64,000 nt of DNA from Bdellovibrio sp. qaytius (lineage in GTDB: Bacteria > Bdellovibrionota > Bdellovibrionia > Bdellovibrionales > Bdellovibrionaceae), in the NCBI GenBank assembly GCA_004011035.1, contig CP025734.1, positions 828,001 to 892,000 of the forward strand, written 5' to 3'. The notes under the pieces were generated by a model that saw only the letters and a program-made list of their open reading frames with translations, searched no databases and was not told the origin of the DNA. Both the position numbers and the translations under genes were made by a program. This document shows, piece by piece, positions 54,448 through 62,861 of this stretch (position 1 is the stretch's first letter; every line of letters begins with the position of its first letter).

Positions 54448-55707
54448 ATGAAGATAGCAGTCATTGGATCAGGCATCAGTGGGCTAGGTACGGCCCTTTT
54501 ATTAAGTCAAAAGCACGAAGTGCACCTATTTGAGGCTTCAAATCGACTAGGTGGGCATGCTCATACCAGTTCGGTAACTGTTGACAACGGTAAACAAATT
54601 TTTATCGATACAGGTTTTTTGGTCTACAACGACTTAACGTACCCTCATTTGCGTTCACTCTTCAAATTTTTACGAACTGAAACTGTGGCGTCTGATATGT
54701 CTCTTTCAATTCAGGTGCCGCAAGCGGGCTTAGAGTGGGCTGGCAACAATTTGGATTCAGTTTTCGCGCAACGAAAAAACATTTTTAACCCTCGCTTTCA
54801 TAAATTACTTTTTGCGATTTTAGACTTTCATAAAAAGGCAGAAAAATTGCGTGATCTTTCTAGCGTAAATCGTTGGACGATTGGTGATCTTTTGCGTGAA
54901 CAAAATTACCCCAAAGAATTAATGGAATGGTATATTTTGCCAATGGTTGCGGCCATTTGGTCAACACCAGAAAAAGGAATGTTAGATTTTCCGGCTGAAA
55001 CTTTTTTAACTTTTTTTATTAATCATAAATTATTACAAGTGAATGATCGCCCTGTATGGCGCACCGTTAAAAATGGATCTAAAAATTACGTCGATCAAAT
55101 TGCAGCCAAGCTTGAACATATTCATTTAAATGAAGCGGTCAATAGCGTTGAAAATGTGAATGGCGTGTTGCAGTTAAAAACACACCTTGGCGATTATCAA
55201 TTTGATCGCGTGGTTTTTGCAACGCATGCTCCGGTGACTGCAAAAATTTATAAATTTAAACATGCACGACAAGAAAAGCTGATTAAAAGCTTTGCGACGA
55301 TTCCAAATCAAGCCATTTTGCATAGCGATTTAGGCTTTATGCCACAGCGTGAAAAATGCTGGGCTTCATGGAATGTGCAAGCGCAACTTGGAACAGCAGC
55401 TTCTGATAAAGTGTCTTTGACCTATTTATTAAATCGCTTACAGCCGATTGATACGGATCGGAAAATGTTATTAACATTAAATCCTTCGCGTAAACCAAGC
55501 GGGGTCATGTTAAGTGCTAATTATGAACATCCTAAATTTGATCAATTAGCAATAGATGCCCAGAATGATATTCCGCATCTGCAAGGTATTGATGGCGTTT
55601 ATTTTGCTGGAGCATGGACACGCTATGGCTTTCATGAAGATGGCTTATTAAGTGCAGTGAATGTGGCAAAATTATTTGAAATCGAAACACCCTGGAGAGT
55701 TGAATAG
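54448..55707 (+). CDS. FAD-dependent amine-oxidase-like protein
   Basis: A 419-residue flavoprotein: N-terminal Rossmann motif GSGISGLGTALLLSQKHEVHLFEAS, then RLGGHAHT, and the C-terminal FAD motif VYFAGAWTRYGFHEDGLLSAVNVAK. This subgroup is the constant partner of DUF1365 and CFA-like methyltransferase genes; in alpha-proteobacteria related clusters make methylated and furan fatty acids on phospholipid chains. Here it heads such an operon, so oxidation or desaturation of a modified acyl chain is likely (inference). Starts at ATG 54448 with no clear ribosome-binding site, possibly leaderless. Confidence 0.85.
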   Translation: MKIAVIGSGISGLGTALLLSQKHEVHLFEASNRLGGHAHTSSVTVDNGKQIFIDTGFLVYNDLTYPHLRSLFKFLRTETVASDMSLSIQVPQAGLEWAGNNLDSVFAQRKNIFNPRFHKLLFAILDFHKKAEKLRDLSSVNRWTIGDLLREQNYPKELMEWYILPMVAAIWSTPEKGMLDFPAETFLTFFINHKLLQVNDRPVWRTVKNGSKNYVDQIAAKLEHIHLNEAVNSVENVNGVLQLKTHLGDYQFDRVVFATHAPVTAKIYKFKHARQEKLIKSFATIPNQAILHSDLGFMPQREKCWASWNVQAQLGTAASDKVSLTYLLNRLQPIDTDRKMLLTLNPSRKPSGVMLSANYEHPKFDQLAIDAQNDIPHLQGIDGVYFAGAWTRYGFHEDGLLSAVNVAKLFEIETPWRVE

Positions 55708-56477
55708 TGTCTTTATATCTGATGCAAGGTCATGTTTATCATTCCCGCACAGAGACTGCTAAAAACAGTTTTAAGTATCCTATTTTTAATATTTATTTTC
55801 ATGTGAACGATATCAGCGAATTAAAAAATATTTTAAAATCAAAATTTAAATCATTTTTAAGTTTTAACGATCAAGATTATTTACAGCGCGATCAAAAAAC
55901 TTCGATCAATGATAAAAGCAAAGCGTTTTTAAAAGAGCATTTCAATTACGAAGCAGAATATTTGTTTTTGCAAACAATACCACGGATGTTTGGCTATGCT
56001 TTTAATCCCGTGAATTTTTGGTATTGCTATCGCGGCGAAAAGCTTGATGCTGTCTTATGTGAAGTGAATAACACCTTTGGTGAGACTCATTATTATTGGT
56101 TACACAAAAACGGTGAAGATTTGACAAACAAATGGTTAAAAGCTGAAAAGCGTTTTCACGTTTCGCCATTTTTTAATGTTGAAGGCGAATACCGCTTTCG
56201 TTTTTCACCTAGAGACGAATCGTTATATGTAGATATTAATTTTTATAATAACGATGGCAGTTTGAAATTGAAAACTTGGGTCGAAGGCCGATTGACGCCG
56301 CTAGAAGAAGCTTCATTCGTGAAATTGCTTTTAAACTACGGTTGGATGACGCCGTTAGTGGTTTTTCGCATTCATTATCAAGCCCTTAAATTATTTTTTA
56401 AAAAAGTGAAATTTTTCTCTAAACCTGTTCCCCCTTCAAAGGAGATCACGCATGGCACAAGCTTCCTGGGCCGCTAA
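55707..56477 (+). CDS. DUF1365 family protein
   Basis: A 256-residue DUF1365 protein: GHVYHSRTETAKNSFKYPIFN at the start, then the family core PRMFGYAFNPVNFWYCYRGEKLDAVLCEVNNTFGETHYY, and KRFHVSPFFNVEGEYRF. Function unproven; the family is nearly always beside CFA-type methyltransferases and is thought to act in membrane lipid modification. The GTG start shares a base with the previous stop codon, and GGAGAG lies upstream. The last 26 nt overlap the next gene. Confidence 0.9.
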   Translation: MSLYLMQGHVYHSRTETAKNSFKYPIFNIYFHVNDISELKNILKSKFKSFLSFNDQDYLQRDQKTSINDKSKAFLKEHFNYEAEYLFLQTIPRMFGYAFNPVNFWYCYRGEKLDAVLCEVNNTFGETHYYWLHKNGEDLTNKWLKAEKRFHVSPFFNVEGEYRFRFSPRDESLYVDINFYNNDGSLKLKTWVEGRLTPLEEASFVKLLLNYGWMTPLVVFRIHYQALKLFFKKVKFFSKPVPPSKEITHGTSFLGR

Positions 56478-57627
56478 ATTTTTTATTCAAGTTTTAAAAA
56501 ATGCAAAACATGGCACAATCAACATTACTTTTCCAGATGGTAAAACAAATACCTTCGGTGAAGGTGAACATAAAGCTAATTTGATTTTAAAAAACTGGTC
56601 GGTCATCGATCAGTTAGTTAATAAAGGTGATTTAGGTTTAGCTGAAGCCATTATCGAAGATCATATTCAAGTCGATGATGCAGCAGCTCTTATTGAGTGG
56701 GCTTGCCGTAATGACCAATCATTAGGTCAGGCTTTACATGGCACATTGATGGGAACACTACTTTACCAATTAAAACGTATTTTAACGCGTAATTCAAAAG
56801 ATCAGGCTAAGAAAAATATCGTGGCCCATTACGATCTTGGCAATGATTTCTATAAATTATGGCTAGACCCAACGATGTCTTATTCATCGGCGATTTTTAA
56901 TAACCCTCATGAATCGTTACAACAGGCTCAGCTAAATAAATACGATCGTATGATTGATATGTTAAATATCAAACCTTCAGATCATATTTTAGAAATTGGT
57001 TGTGGCTGGGGCGGCTTTTTCAGTCGTGCGGTTGAAAGAACGGGTTGCAGTGTAACGGCCGTGATGAATTCACCAAGCCAAGCTCAGCACAACCGTGAAA
57101 TGATCAAAGCTAAAGGTCTTTCAAGTCATGTTGACTTAAAAGAAATCGATTACCGCGATATCAAAGGCACTTTTGATAAAGTCGTATCGATTGAAATGAT
57201 CGAAGCCGTCGGTGAAAAGTACTGGGATAATTATTTTCAAAAAGTTTCATCATCAATTAAAGGTAAAGGCTCTGCGATCATTCAGGGTATTACAATGCAC
57301 GATGATTTGTTTTACTCTTACCGCCAAAAAACAGATTTCATTCAAAATTATATTTTTCCGGGTGGAATGTTATTAGCTAATAGTATATTCGATAAAAAAA
57401 GTAAAGAAAACGGTATGCGTTTAACGAATCAATTTGAATTCGGTATTTCTTACGCTGACACATTAAAGTTATGGCGTGAACGTTTTCACCAAGCTGAAAG
57501 CAAAGTGCGTGAAATGGGCTTTGATGATCGTTTTATGCGTATGTGGAACTTATATCTTTGTTACTGCGAAGGCGCGTTTCGTGCAGGTCGCATCAATGTT
57601 GGTCAGTACTTAATCGAGAGAGTGTAA
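56452..57627 (+). CDS. CFA-synthase-like lipid methyltransferase
   Basis: A 391-residue SAM-dependent enzyme of the cyclopropane-fatty-acid synthase family, acting on unsaturated chains of membrane phospholipids. Motifs: VAHYDLGNDFYKLWLDPTMSYSSAIF, SAM site LEIGCGWGGFFSRA, SIEMIEAVGEKYW, NYIFPGGML. Aligned by memory to E. coli Cfa, the bicarbonate-site Cys139 (YSCAYW) is Ser here and His266 (LLHTIG) is Gln, so it may methylate without forming a cyclopropane. AAGGAG precedes the ATG. Confidence 0.88.
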   Translation: MAQASWAAKFFIQVLKNAKHGTINITFPDGKTNTFGEGEHKANLILKNWSVIDQLVNKGDLGLAEAIIEDHIQVDDAAALIEWACRNDQSLGQALHGTLMGTLLYQLKRILTRNSKDQAKKNIVAHYDLGNDFYKLWLDPTMSYSSAIFNNPHESLQQAQLNKYDRMIDMLNIKPSDHILEIGCGWGGFFSRAVERTGCSVTAVMNSPSQAQHNREMIKAKGLSSHVDLKEIDYRDIKGTFDKVVSIEMIEAVGEKYWDNYFQKVSSSIKGKGSAIIQGITMHDDLFYSYRQKTDFIQNYIFPGGMLLANSIFDKKSKENGMRLTNQFEFGISYADTLKLWRERFHQAESKVREMGFDDRFMRMWNLYLCYCEGAFRAGRINVGQYLIERV

Positions 57628-58692
57628 ATGATGGAATCAGTTGTAAAACTAGTTGTTCGTGGAATTGATAAAGGCCTAGTGCCAGACCCAATCATCCGTT
57701 TAGGTATTCGTAATTTATTAAAACAACGTTTAAAAGACATGCACGAGCAGGACTCTAAAGCGGGCGGTCATTTTATCAATACGCATGCGAATCTTTTACG
57801 AGAATCGCCATTGGCTATTATGACGAAACAAGCCAATGAACAACATTATGAAGTTCCGACTAAGTACTATGAGTTGTGTCTAGGTCAGCATAAAAAATAC
57901 AGCTCATGTTATTGGGATGAATCAACGACGACCTTAGAGCAAGCTGAACAAAAAGCTTTAGATATTTCGATTGAGCGCGCTGAAATTAAAGATGGTATGC
58001 GTATTTTAGAATTAGGCTGTGGTTGGGGTTCATTATCTTTAGAATTAGCTCGTCGTTTTCCGAATTCACCTGTAACTGTAGTTTCAAATTCAACAACGCA
58101 AAAACAATTTATCGATAGCAAAGCTAAAGAGCGCGGTTTCAAAAACCTTACAGTTTTAACCCGCGATCTAGGTAAAGAAGAAAATTATAACTTCGGTGAC
58201 GAAAAATTTGACCGCGTTATGAGTATCGAAATGATGGAGCATCTGAGAAATTATGAAAAATTCTTCTCGTTAGTTTCAAAAGCTATGAAGTCAGACGCTA
58301 AAATGTTTGTACATATTTTTACACATAAGACGACGCCTTACTATTTTGAAACTGAAGGTGAAGATAACTGGATGGGTAAATATTTTTTCTCGGGTGGTCA
58401 GATGCCAGCCCGTAACTTATTCGATCAATTTAATAAAAATCTAACGGTCTCACAAAAATGGGATTGGAATGGTACGCATTACCAAAAAACTTTAGAAGCT
58501 TGGCTTGAAAAAATGGATCAAAACGAAGACCAAGTGCGTGTCCTATTTAAAAATACTTATGGCGCCGAAAACGTTGAGCTATGGGTTAATCGTTGGCGCG
58601 TGTTTTACATGGCTTGTTCAGAACTTTTCGGATTTAATGGTGGTAATGAATGGGCAGTAACCCACTACTTACTGACTGTTAAAGGAAATTAA
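57628..58692 (+). CDS. Coclaurine-N-methyltransferase-like SAM enzyme
   Basis: A 354-residue SAM methyltransferase related to CFA synthases but closest, by motif, to the coclaurine N-methyltransferase-like group: YELCLGQHKKYSSCYWDES, LELGCGWGSLSLELAR, SIEMMEHLRNYEKFF, the pair FVHIFTHKTTPYYFE and WMGKYFFSGGQMP, and a C-terminus WRVFYMACSELFGFNGGNEWAVTHYL. Known plant relatives methylate alkaloid nitrogen; the bacterial substrate is unknown, though the operon suggests a lipid or lipid head group. Starts at ATG 57628, directly after the previous stop. Confidence 0.85.
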   Translation: MMESVVKLVVRGIDKGLVPDPIIRLGIRNLLKQRLKDMHEQDSKAGGHFINTHANLLRESPLAIMTKQANEQHYEVPTKYYELCLGQHKKYSSCYWDESTTTLEQAEQKALDISIERAEIKDGMRILELGCGWGSLSLELARRFPNSPVTVVSNSTTQKQFIDSKAKERGFKNLTVLTRDLGKEENYNFGDEKFDRVMSIEMMEHLRNYEKFFSLVSKAMKSDAKMFVHIFTHKTTPYYFETEGEDNWMGKYFFSGGQMPARNLFDQFNKNLTVSQKWDWNGTHYQKTLEAWLEKMDQNEDQVRVLFKNTYGAENVELWVNRWRVFYMACSELFGFNGGNEWAVTHYLLTVKGN

Positions 58693-59024
58693 TGAAAAAA
58701 TCGATCGTCATTCTGTTTTCTCTTATTCTATTAGCGATGCTTGCTGTGACCTCATGGGCCAGCTCGTATGAAAGTGTGATTGTTGCTACTAAACGTTTAG
58801 TTGCAGAACCATGGATGGTCGCGACGCTATTTGATGCTTACTTCGGGTTTTTAACTTTCTTTGTCTGGGTTTGTTACAAAGAATCAAAATTTTTAAACAA
58901 AGTGATTTGGTTTGTGGCAATCATGATCTTAGGTAATATCGCCATGTCGGTGTATGTACTTTTAGAAGTGCATAGATTAAAAGATCATTTCACGATGCAA
59001 AAATTATTGAGTGAAAAAATCTAA
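58692..59024 (+). CDS. DUF1475-like small membrane protein
   Basis: A 110-residue protein with about three membrane helices (SIVILFSLILLAMLAVTSWA, WMVATLFDAYFGFLTFFVWVCY, IWFVAIMILGNIAMSVYVLLEV). The segment AEPWMVATLFDAYFGF fits my memory of DUF1475. Its function is unknown. The ATG overlaps the previous stop by one base, with AAGGAAA upstream, so it is translated with the methyltransferase. Confidence 0.72.
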   Translation: MKKSIVILFSLILLAMLAVTSWASSYESVIVATKRLVAEPWMVATLFDAYFGFLTFFVWVCYKESKFLNKVIWFVAIMILGNIAMSVYVLLEVHRLKDHFTMQKLLSEKI

Positions 59025-59026
59025 TC

Positions 59027-59479
59027 ATGATTAAAAAACTTAAAGACAGCATTAAAGCGCAGTTAACCCAAGGTGCTACACCTGAAAAGTTAGCGCAAAG
59101 TTTATCTGTAGGAATGTTAATCGGATGCTTTCCACTCATTGGATTTGCCACTGGATTAGCTGCCTTATTTGGAGTTGTTTTTAAATTAAATCACATAGTA
59201 GTACAGACCGCGAATTATATGATGTATCCGGTACAAATAGTTTTGATTCCAATTTACATCAAAGTGATTAGTCTTATGATCGATGTGGGCGATGTGCCTA
59301 TTCGCCCAGATTTAATTCTTGAAGCTTTTCGTGCCGACTGGATGCAATTTCTAAAAACCTATTCTTTAATCGGCCTTTACGCCGTGATTTTATGGATTAT
59401 TGTGAGCGGTATCTTATTTATGTTTTTACCAAAGTTATTTTTACCAGCGATCAAAAAGCTTAACAGCTTTAAAGGGTAG
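59027..59479 (+). CDS. DUF2062 membrane protein
   Basis: A 150-residue inner-membrane protein with about three helices. The core TPEKLAQSLSVGMLIGCFPLIGFATGLAALFGVVFKLNHIVVQTANYMMYPVQI is the DUF2062 signature (amphipathic start, then G-x-FP and NP/NY motifs). Its function is not known; members often accompany glycosyltransferase or lipid genes. It lies 2 nt after the DUF1475 gene. Confidence 0.85.
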   Translation: MIKKLKDSIKAQLTQGATPEKLAQSLSVGMLIGCFPLIGFATGLAALFGVVFKLNHIVVQTANYMMYPVQIVLIPIYIKVISLMIDVGDVPIRPDLILEAFRADWMQFLKTYSLIGLYAVILWIIVSGILFMFLPKLFLPAIKKLNSFKG

Positions 59480-59485
59480 GCCTTC

Positions 59486-60277
59486 ATGGATGCAAGTCAT
59501 ATTTTTCTAAGTACATTAGCTTTAACTCTTGTGATTATGTTTATCACTTGGATTTACGCTGTTAAGCTTGAAAATTTTGGCATTGTCGATGCGGTCTGGT
59601 CATTTTGTTTTTTAATTCACGGTTCAGTATTTTATTTTTTAGCTGATGGATTTTCACAAAGAAAACTGATCTTAGCTTTAATGTTAGGTCTTTGGAGTTT
59701 TCGCTTAGGCTTTTACTTAGCCAAACGAATTGCTTCTCATCATCCAGATGAAGACACGCGCTATATTAAACTTCGCCAAGATTACGGCACTAATTATAAA
59801 AAAAGATTTTTACTATTTTTCTTTTATCAAGCTATCAGCGTATCCGTTCTAACTTTACCTTTTATTTTCGCATTTAAAAATCAGAACCCAGAAATTTCAA
59901 TCTTAGAGTGGTCTGGTTTGGCGATTTGGCTTATCGCGGTGATTGGTGAATCAATTGCCGATCACCAAATGAATACGTTTCGCACGAACCCAAAAAATAA
60001 AGGCCAAGTTTGTAACGTGGGCCTTTGGAATTACTCACGTCATCCGAATTACTTTTTTGAAAGCTGTATTTGGTGGGGTTATTTTATTTTTATGGTCGCA
60101 ACACCCGGCCTTGTGTGGGCGATCTATGCTCCGCTGACTATTTTATTATTACTCTTAAAAGTAACGGGTGTTCCGCCCTCTGAAGCGCAATCTCTTAAAT
60201 CTAGAGGTGATGCTTATCGCCGTTATCAAGAGCGCACATCAGTTTTTGTACCGTGGTTTTCGAAAGCAGAAAAATAA
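59486..60277 (+). CDS. DUF1295 (steroid 5-alpha-reductase-like) protein
   Basis: A 263-residue polytopic membrane protein of the DUF1295 family: NFGIVDAVWSFCF near the N-terminus, LWSFRLGFYLAKRI, and the C-terminal 5-alpha-reductase-type motif GLWNYSRHPNYFFESCIWWGYF with GDAYRRYQERTSVFVPWF. Relatives reduce double bonds in steroids and fatty-acyl chains or methylate isoprenylcysteine; reduction of a modified acyl chain would suit the operon, but this is inference. Confidence 0.87.
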   Translation: MDASHIFLSTLALTLVIMFITWIYAVKLENFGIVDAVWSFCFLIHGSVFYFLADGFSQRKLILALMLGLWSFRLGFYLAKRIASHHPDEDTRYIKLRQDYGTNYKKRFLLFFFYQAISVSVLTLPFIFAFKNQNPEISILEWSGLAIWLIAVIGESIADHQMNTFRTNPKNKGQVCNVGLWNYSRHPNYFFESCIWWGYFIFMVATPGLVWAIYAPLTILLLLLKVTGVPPSEAQSLKSRGDAYRRYQERTSVFVPWFSKAEK

Positions 60278-61017
60278 TGAAATTATTTTTTCTAATATGT
60301 TTATTCGTAAGCACTGCCGTGGCAGCTCCTGTCACTGAAACACGCGTTGGCTTATTTTACGAAATCGGCAAAAAAACCGAGTCTCAGCCGACCACAAAAT
60401 ATCTTTTTAAACAAGAAACCAAAGTCACAATCACAGATGATATGAATCGCACCAGTGATTCTACAATTTGGGATGCTGCTGGCCATGTCTTAATGCGTGA
60501 AACAGCAACGATTGATAACGGTGTCGTCACCTCGCAAGTGATGGAACAATTACAGATTAACGAAAAATATGTTTTAACTGTTAAGGACGATAAAGTTTTG
60601 TTTGAAACATTTTCAACAAAAGATGCTAAAAATCCAAAACTTTTAGATTCAAATAGCGTAAAATTAACTGACAACTTTTTCACAGGCCCGGGTTTAGAAA
60701 TTTTTTTAAAGAAAAATTTAGACAAGTTAAAATCACAAAAAACAGTCGAAGTCGATTTCGGAATTTTTGAATTTCAAAAATCCATTTCATTCGACGTAAA
60801 ACAAACGAAAAAAATCTTCAAAGATGGCCCCGAGCTGATTCCATTACAAATGAAATTAAGCAGCTTGCTTTCTTTATTTGTTGATCCACTTTTATTTGAA
60901 ATTGATCCCGCAACAGCGATGTTGGTTCATTACCGTGGTCGCACACCGGTGCGCTTAATGAAAAAAGGCAAACTAGAACCCTTCGACGGAGACATTTATT
61001 ATGAACTTAAAAAGTAG
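60277..61017 (+). CDS. Predicted periplasmic protein, lipid operon
   Basis: A 246-residue exported protein. ATG 60277 overlaps the previous stop by one base and gives a clean signal peptide (MKLFFLICLFVSTAVAAP); the ATG at 60253 would bury it. The mature part is beta-rich (TKYLFKQETKVTITDD, YVLTVKDDKVLFETFS, KTVEVDFGIFEF), reminiscent of periplasmic lipid-binding folds, but no family is recognised. It overlaps the next gene by 17 nt. Confidence 0.65.
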   Translation: MKLFFLICLFVSTAVAAPVTETRVGLFYEIGKKTESQPTTKYLFKQETKVTITDDMNRTSDSTIWDAAGHVLMRETATIDNGVVTSQVMEQLQINEKYVLTVKDDKVLFETFSTKDAKNPKLLDSNSVKLTDNFFTGPGLEIFLKKNLDKLKSQKTVEVDFGIFEFQKSISFDVKQTKKIFKDGPELIPLQMKLSSLLSLFVDPLLFEIDPATAMLVHYRGRTPVRLMKKGKLEPFDGDIYYELKK

Positions 61018-61789
61018 TTTATTCATCGTCATCAGTTTCTTTTTAATCGCCTGTTCGACAAAACCAGTCGAAGTCGAATACACGACGACAGATAATTACG
61101 TTTTAAAAGCTGATCTATACTTGCCGGAGGCAGTTAAGGCAGACGTTCCATTAGTGATTGTTATTCACGGTGGCGGGTGGAGTAACCGCAGCGGTGATAT
61201 GGAAAACATCTGTCTTAAACTGCGAAACAAAGGTTTTGCAGCAATTAATATCACGTACCGTTTTGCTCCTGGTCATCACCACCCTGTGCAGATCAATGAT
61301 GTGAAAGCCGTGGTTCCATGGATTCAAGCGAACACTGAAAAATATCACTTCGATCAAAAACAAATTTCAATCTGGGGTTATTCAGCCGGTGCGCATTTAG
61401 CATTTTTACTGGCGAATCAAAAAGATATTAATTTAAAAATAAAAGCTGTGGTTGTTGGCGGAATTCCATCTTATTTTCCGGCGTATCCGAATTCGCCTTT
61501 AATCACAGATTTAATGGGCATGAAATTTTACGATGATCCAAAGGCTTGGCAGGCAGCTTCGCCCACAGAATTTGTAACTAAAGAATCACCACCCACATTT
61601 ATTTATCATGGCGAAGACGACAGTTTAGTGGGGTATGATCAAGCTGAGTTATTAGCAGCAAAATTAGAGCAAGTGAAAGTGAAACACGAATTAGAAAAGG
61701 TTCATAACCGTGGGCATGTAAGCACTTATTTTTTTGGCGGAGACGCTGAAGATAAAGCGATTAAGTTTATTAACTCTACTTCGCCGTAA
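61001..61789 (+). CDS. Alpha/beta-hydrolase lipoprotein (esterase)
   Basis: A 262-residue secreted esterase or lipase. The signal peptide ends in a lipobox (FFLIACS), so it should be a lipoprotein. The hydrolase shows the oxyanion motif IVIHGGGW, the nucleophile elbow WGYSAGAHLAFL, the acid region FIYHGEDDSLVGYDQA and the catalytic His in HNRGHVSTY. The HGGGW box places it with BD-FAE/carboxylesterase-type enzymes. Last gene of the lipid operon; 14-nt overlap with the convergent permease gene. Confidence 0.87.
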   Translation: MNLKSSLFIVISFFLIACSTKPVEVEYTTTDNYVLKADLYLPEAVKADVPLVIVIHGGGWSNRSGDMENICLKLRNKGFAAINITYRFAPGHHHPVQINDVKAVVPWIQANTEKYHFDQKQISIWGYSAGAHLAFLLANQKDINLKIKAVVVGGIPSYFPAYPNSPLITDLMGMKFYDDPKAWQAASPTEFVTKESPPTFIYHGEDDSLVGYDQAELLAAKLEQVKVKHELEKVHNRGHVSTYFFGGDAEDKAIKFINSTSP

Positions 61790-62156
61790 ACCACAAACGT
61801 ACGGCCACCAAAACTAGAAAAACCGAAAACATACGAGTTAAGGTAATTGTTGGTAAGCTGATCGCAATTTTTGAACCTAAAAAAGTTCCAAAAAACATCA
61901 CTGTCGCAATCACTAATCCAAGCTTTACATTATCCATTTGAATAAAGCCTGCGCGGTAGTAATTAATAATTCCTAAAATACCCACGGGCAAAAGCAAAGC
62001 TACAAGTGATGTGCCCGTGGCCGTTTGTTGTTGAAACTTAAAAAGATAAACCAATAACGGAACAATAATCACTCCGCCACCGATACCAAATAAACCTGAT
62101 GAAATACCGGCGCATAAGCCAATAAGGCCTGCATATACAACTTGAATCATTGTCAT
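61776..62156 (-). CDS. Half-size TSUP (TauE/SafE) permease
   Basis: A 126-residue membrane protein with about four helices and one copy of the TSUP signature GISSGLFGIGGGVIIVPLLVYLF, followed by ATGTSLVALLLPVGILGIINYYRAG. Usual TSUP sulfite/organosulfonate exporters are about 250 residues with two such halves, so this one probably works as a dimer. Its ATG overlaps the stop of the acyltransferase gene by 4 nt. The substrate is unknown. Confidence 0.85.
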   Translation of the reverse strand: MTMIQVVYAGLIGLCAGISSGLFGIGGGVIIVPLLVYLFKFQQQTATGTSLVALLLPVGILGIINYYRAGFIQMDNVKLGLVIATVMFFGTFLGSKIAISLPTITLTRMFSVFLVLVAVRLWFTAK

Positions 62157-62857
62157 GGACGAGTCACTTTCTGACGTAATTGTTCAGCATCATTTTCAGG
62201 ATGCGAAATATGAATACTTTCAAGCCATTCAACATTAGCTTTTTTACCACTTAAACCGAATTGCTCAGTCATTTTACCAACAAGGCTGTCATCATCGACA
62301 AAAGAAGACTCGCGGTAAGGGTGGTAATCAATTTTAAATAATTGCACCGGAATTTTATAAAACTGAGCAATTTCAAAAATACCTTTTTTCCAGATTTTTT
62401 CTTCACGTAATGTCGTCGTGCCTGAAGGAAAAATAACTAACTGAGATTTTTTTTCAATCAACTGCTCGCCAATAACTTTACGTAATCTTTCACGATCATG
62501 TTTTGATTCGCGATCAACATATAAAGTACCAACTCTAGTTGCGGCCAAGCCTAAGATAGGCCAACGCTTAACTTCTTTTTTCGCTAAGAAAGCGATATTA
62601 GGATTAACGGCCATCAATAATAAAATATCTAAGAAGCTCACATGATTACCGACATAAATACGTGGGCCTTCAAGCGCGTAGGCGCCACGATGACTAATGT
62701 CATAACCGATATAATTTAAAACACTTTCAGCCCAACGTTTTTTATAGTGGGTCACTTTACTGGGCTTGATGTAACTTAAGGTTAACCAGTAGGCGGTAAT
62801 TCCGAAACTTCCGAAAGCTTTTATAAAATAAAAAGTTTTAATCGTGCGTTTGATCAT
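62153..62857 (-). CDS. PlsC-like lysophospholipid acyltransferase
   Basis: A 234-residue acyltransferase with the HX4D block as YVGNHVSFLDILLLM, FLAKKEVKRWPILGLAA, LYVDRES and the third block LVIFPSGTTT, where most PlsC proteins have FPEGTRS. An N-terminal hydrophobic stretch could anchor it in the inner membrane. It probably acylates a lysophospholipid or related lipid; the changed third block leaves acyl-acceptor choice open. It lies 4 nt after the outer-membrane protein gene. Confidence 0.86.
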   Translation of the reverse strand: MIKRTIKTFYFIKAFGSFGITAYWLTLSYIKPSKVTHYKKRWAESVLNYIGYDISHRGAYALEGPRIYVGNHVSFLDILLLMAVNPNIAFLAKKEVKRWPILGLAATRVGTLYVDRESKHDRERLRKVIGEQLIEKKSQLVIFPSGTTTLREEKIWKKGIFEIAQFYKIPVQLFKIDYHPYRESSFVDDDSLVGKMTEQFGLSGKKANVEWLESIHISHPENDAEQLRQKVTRP

Positions 62858-62861
62858 TGGT

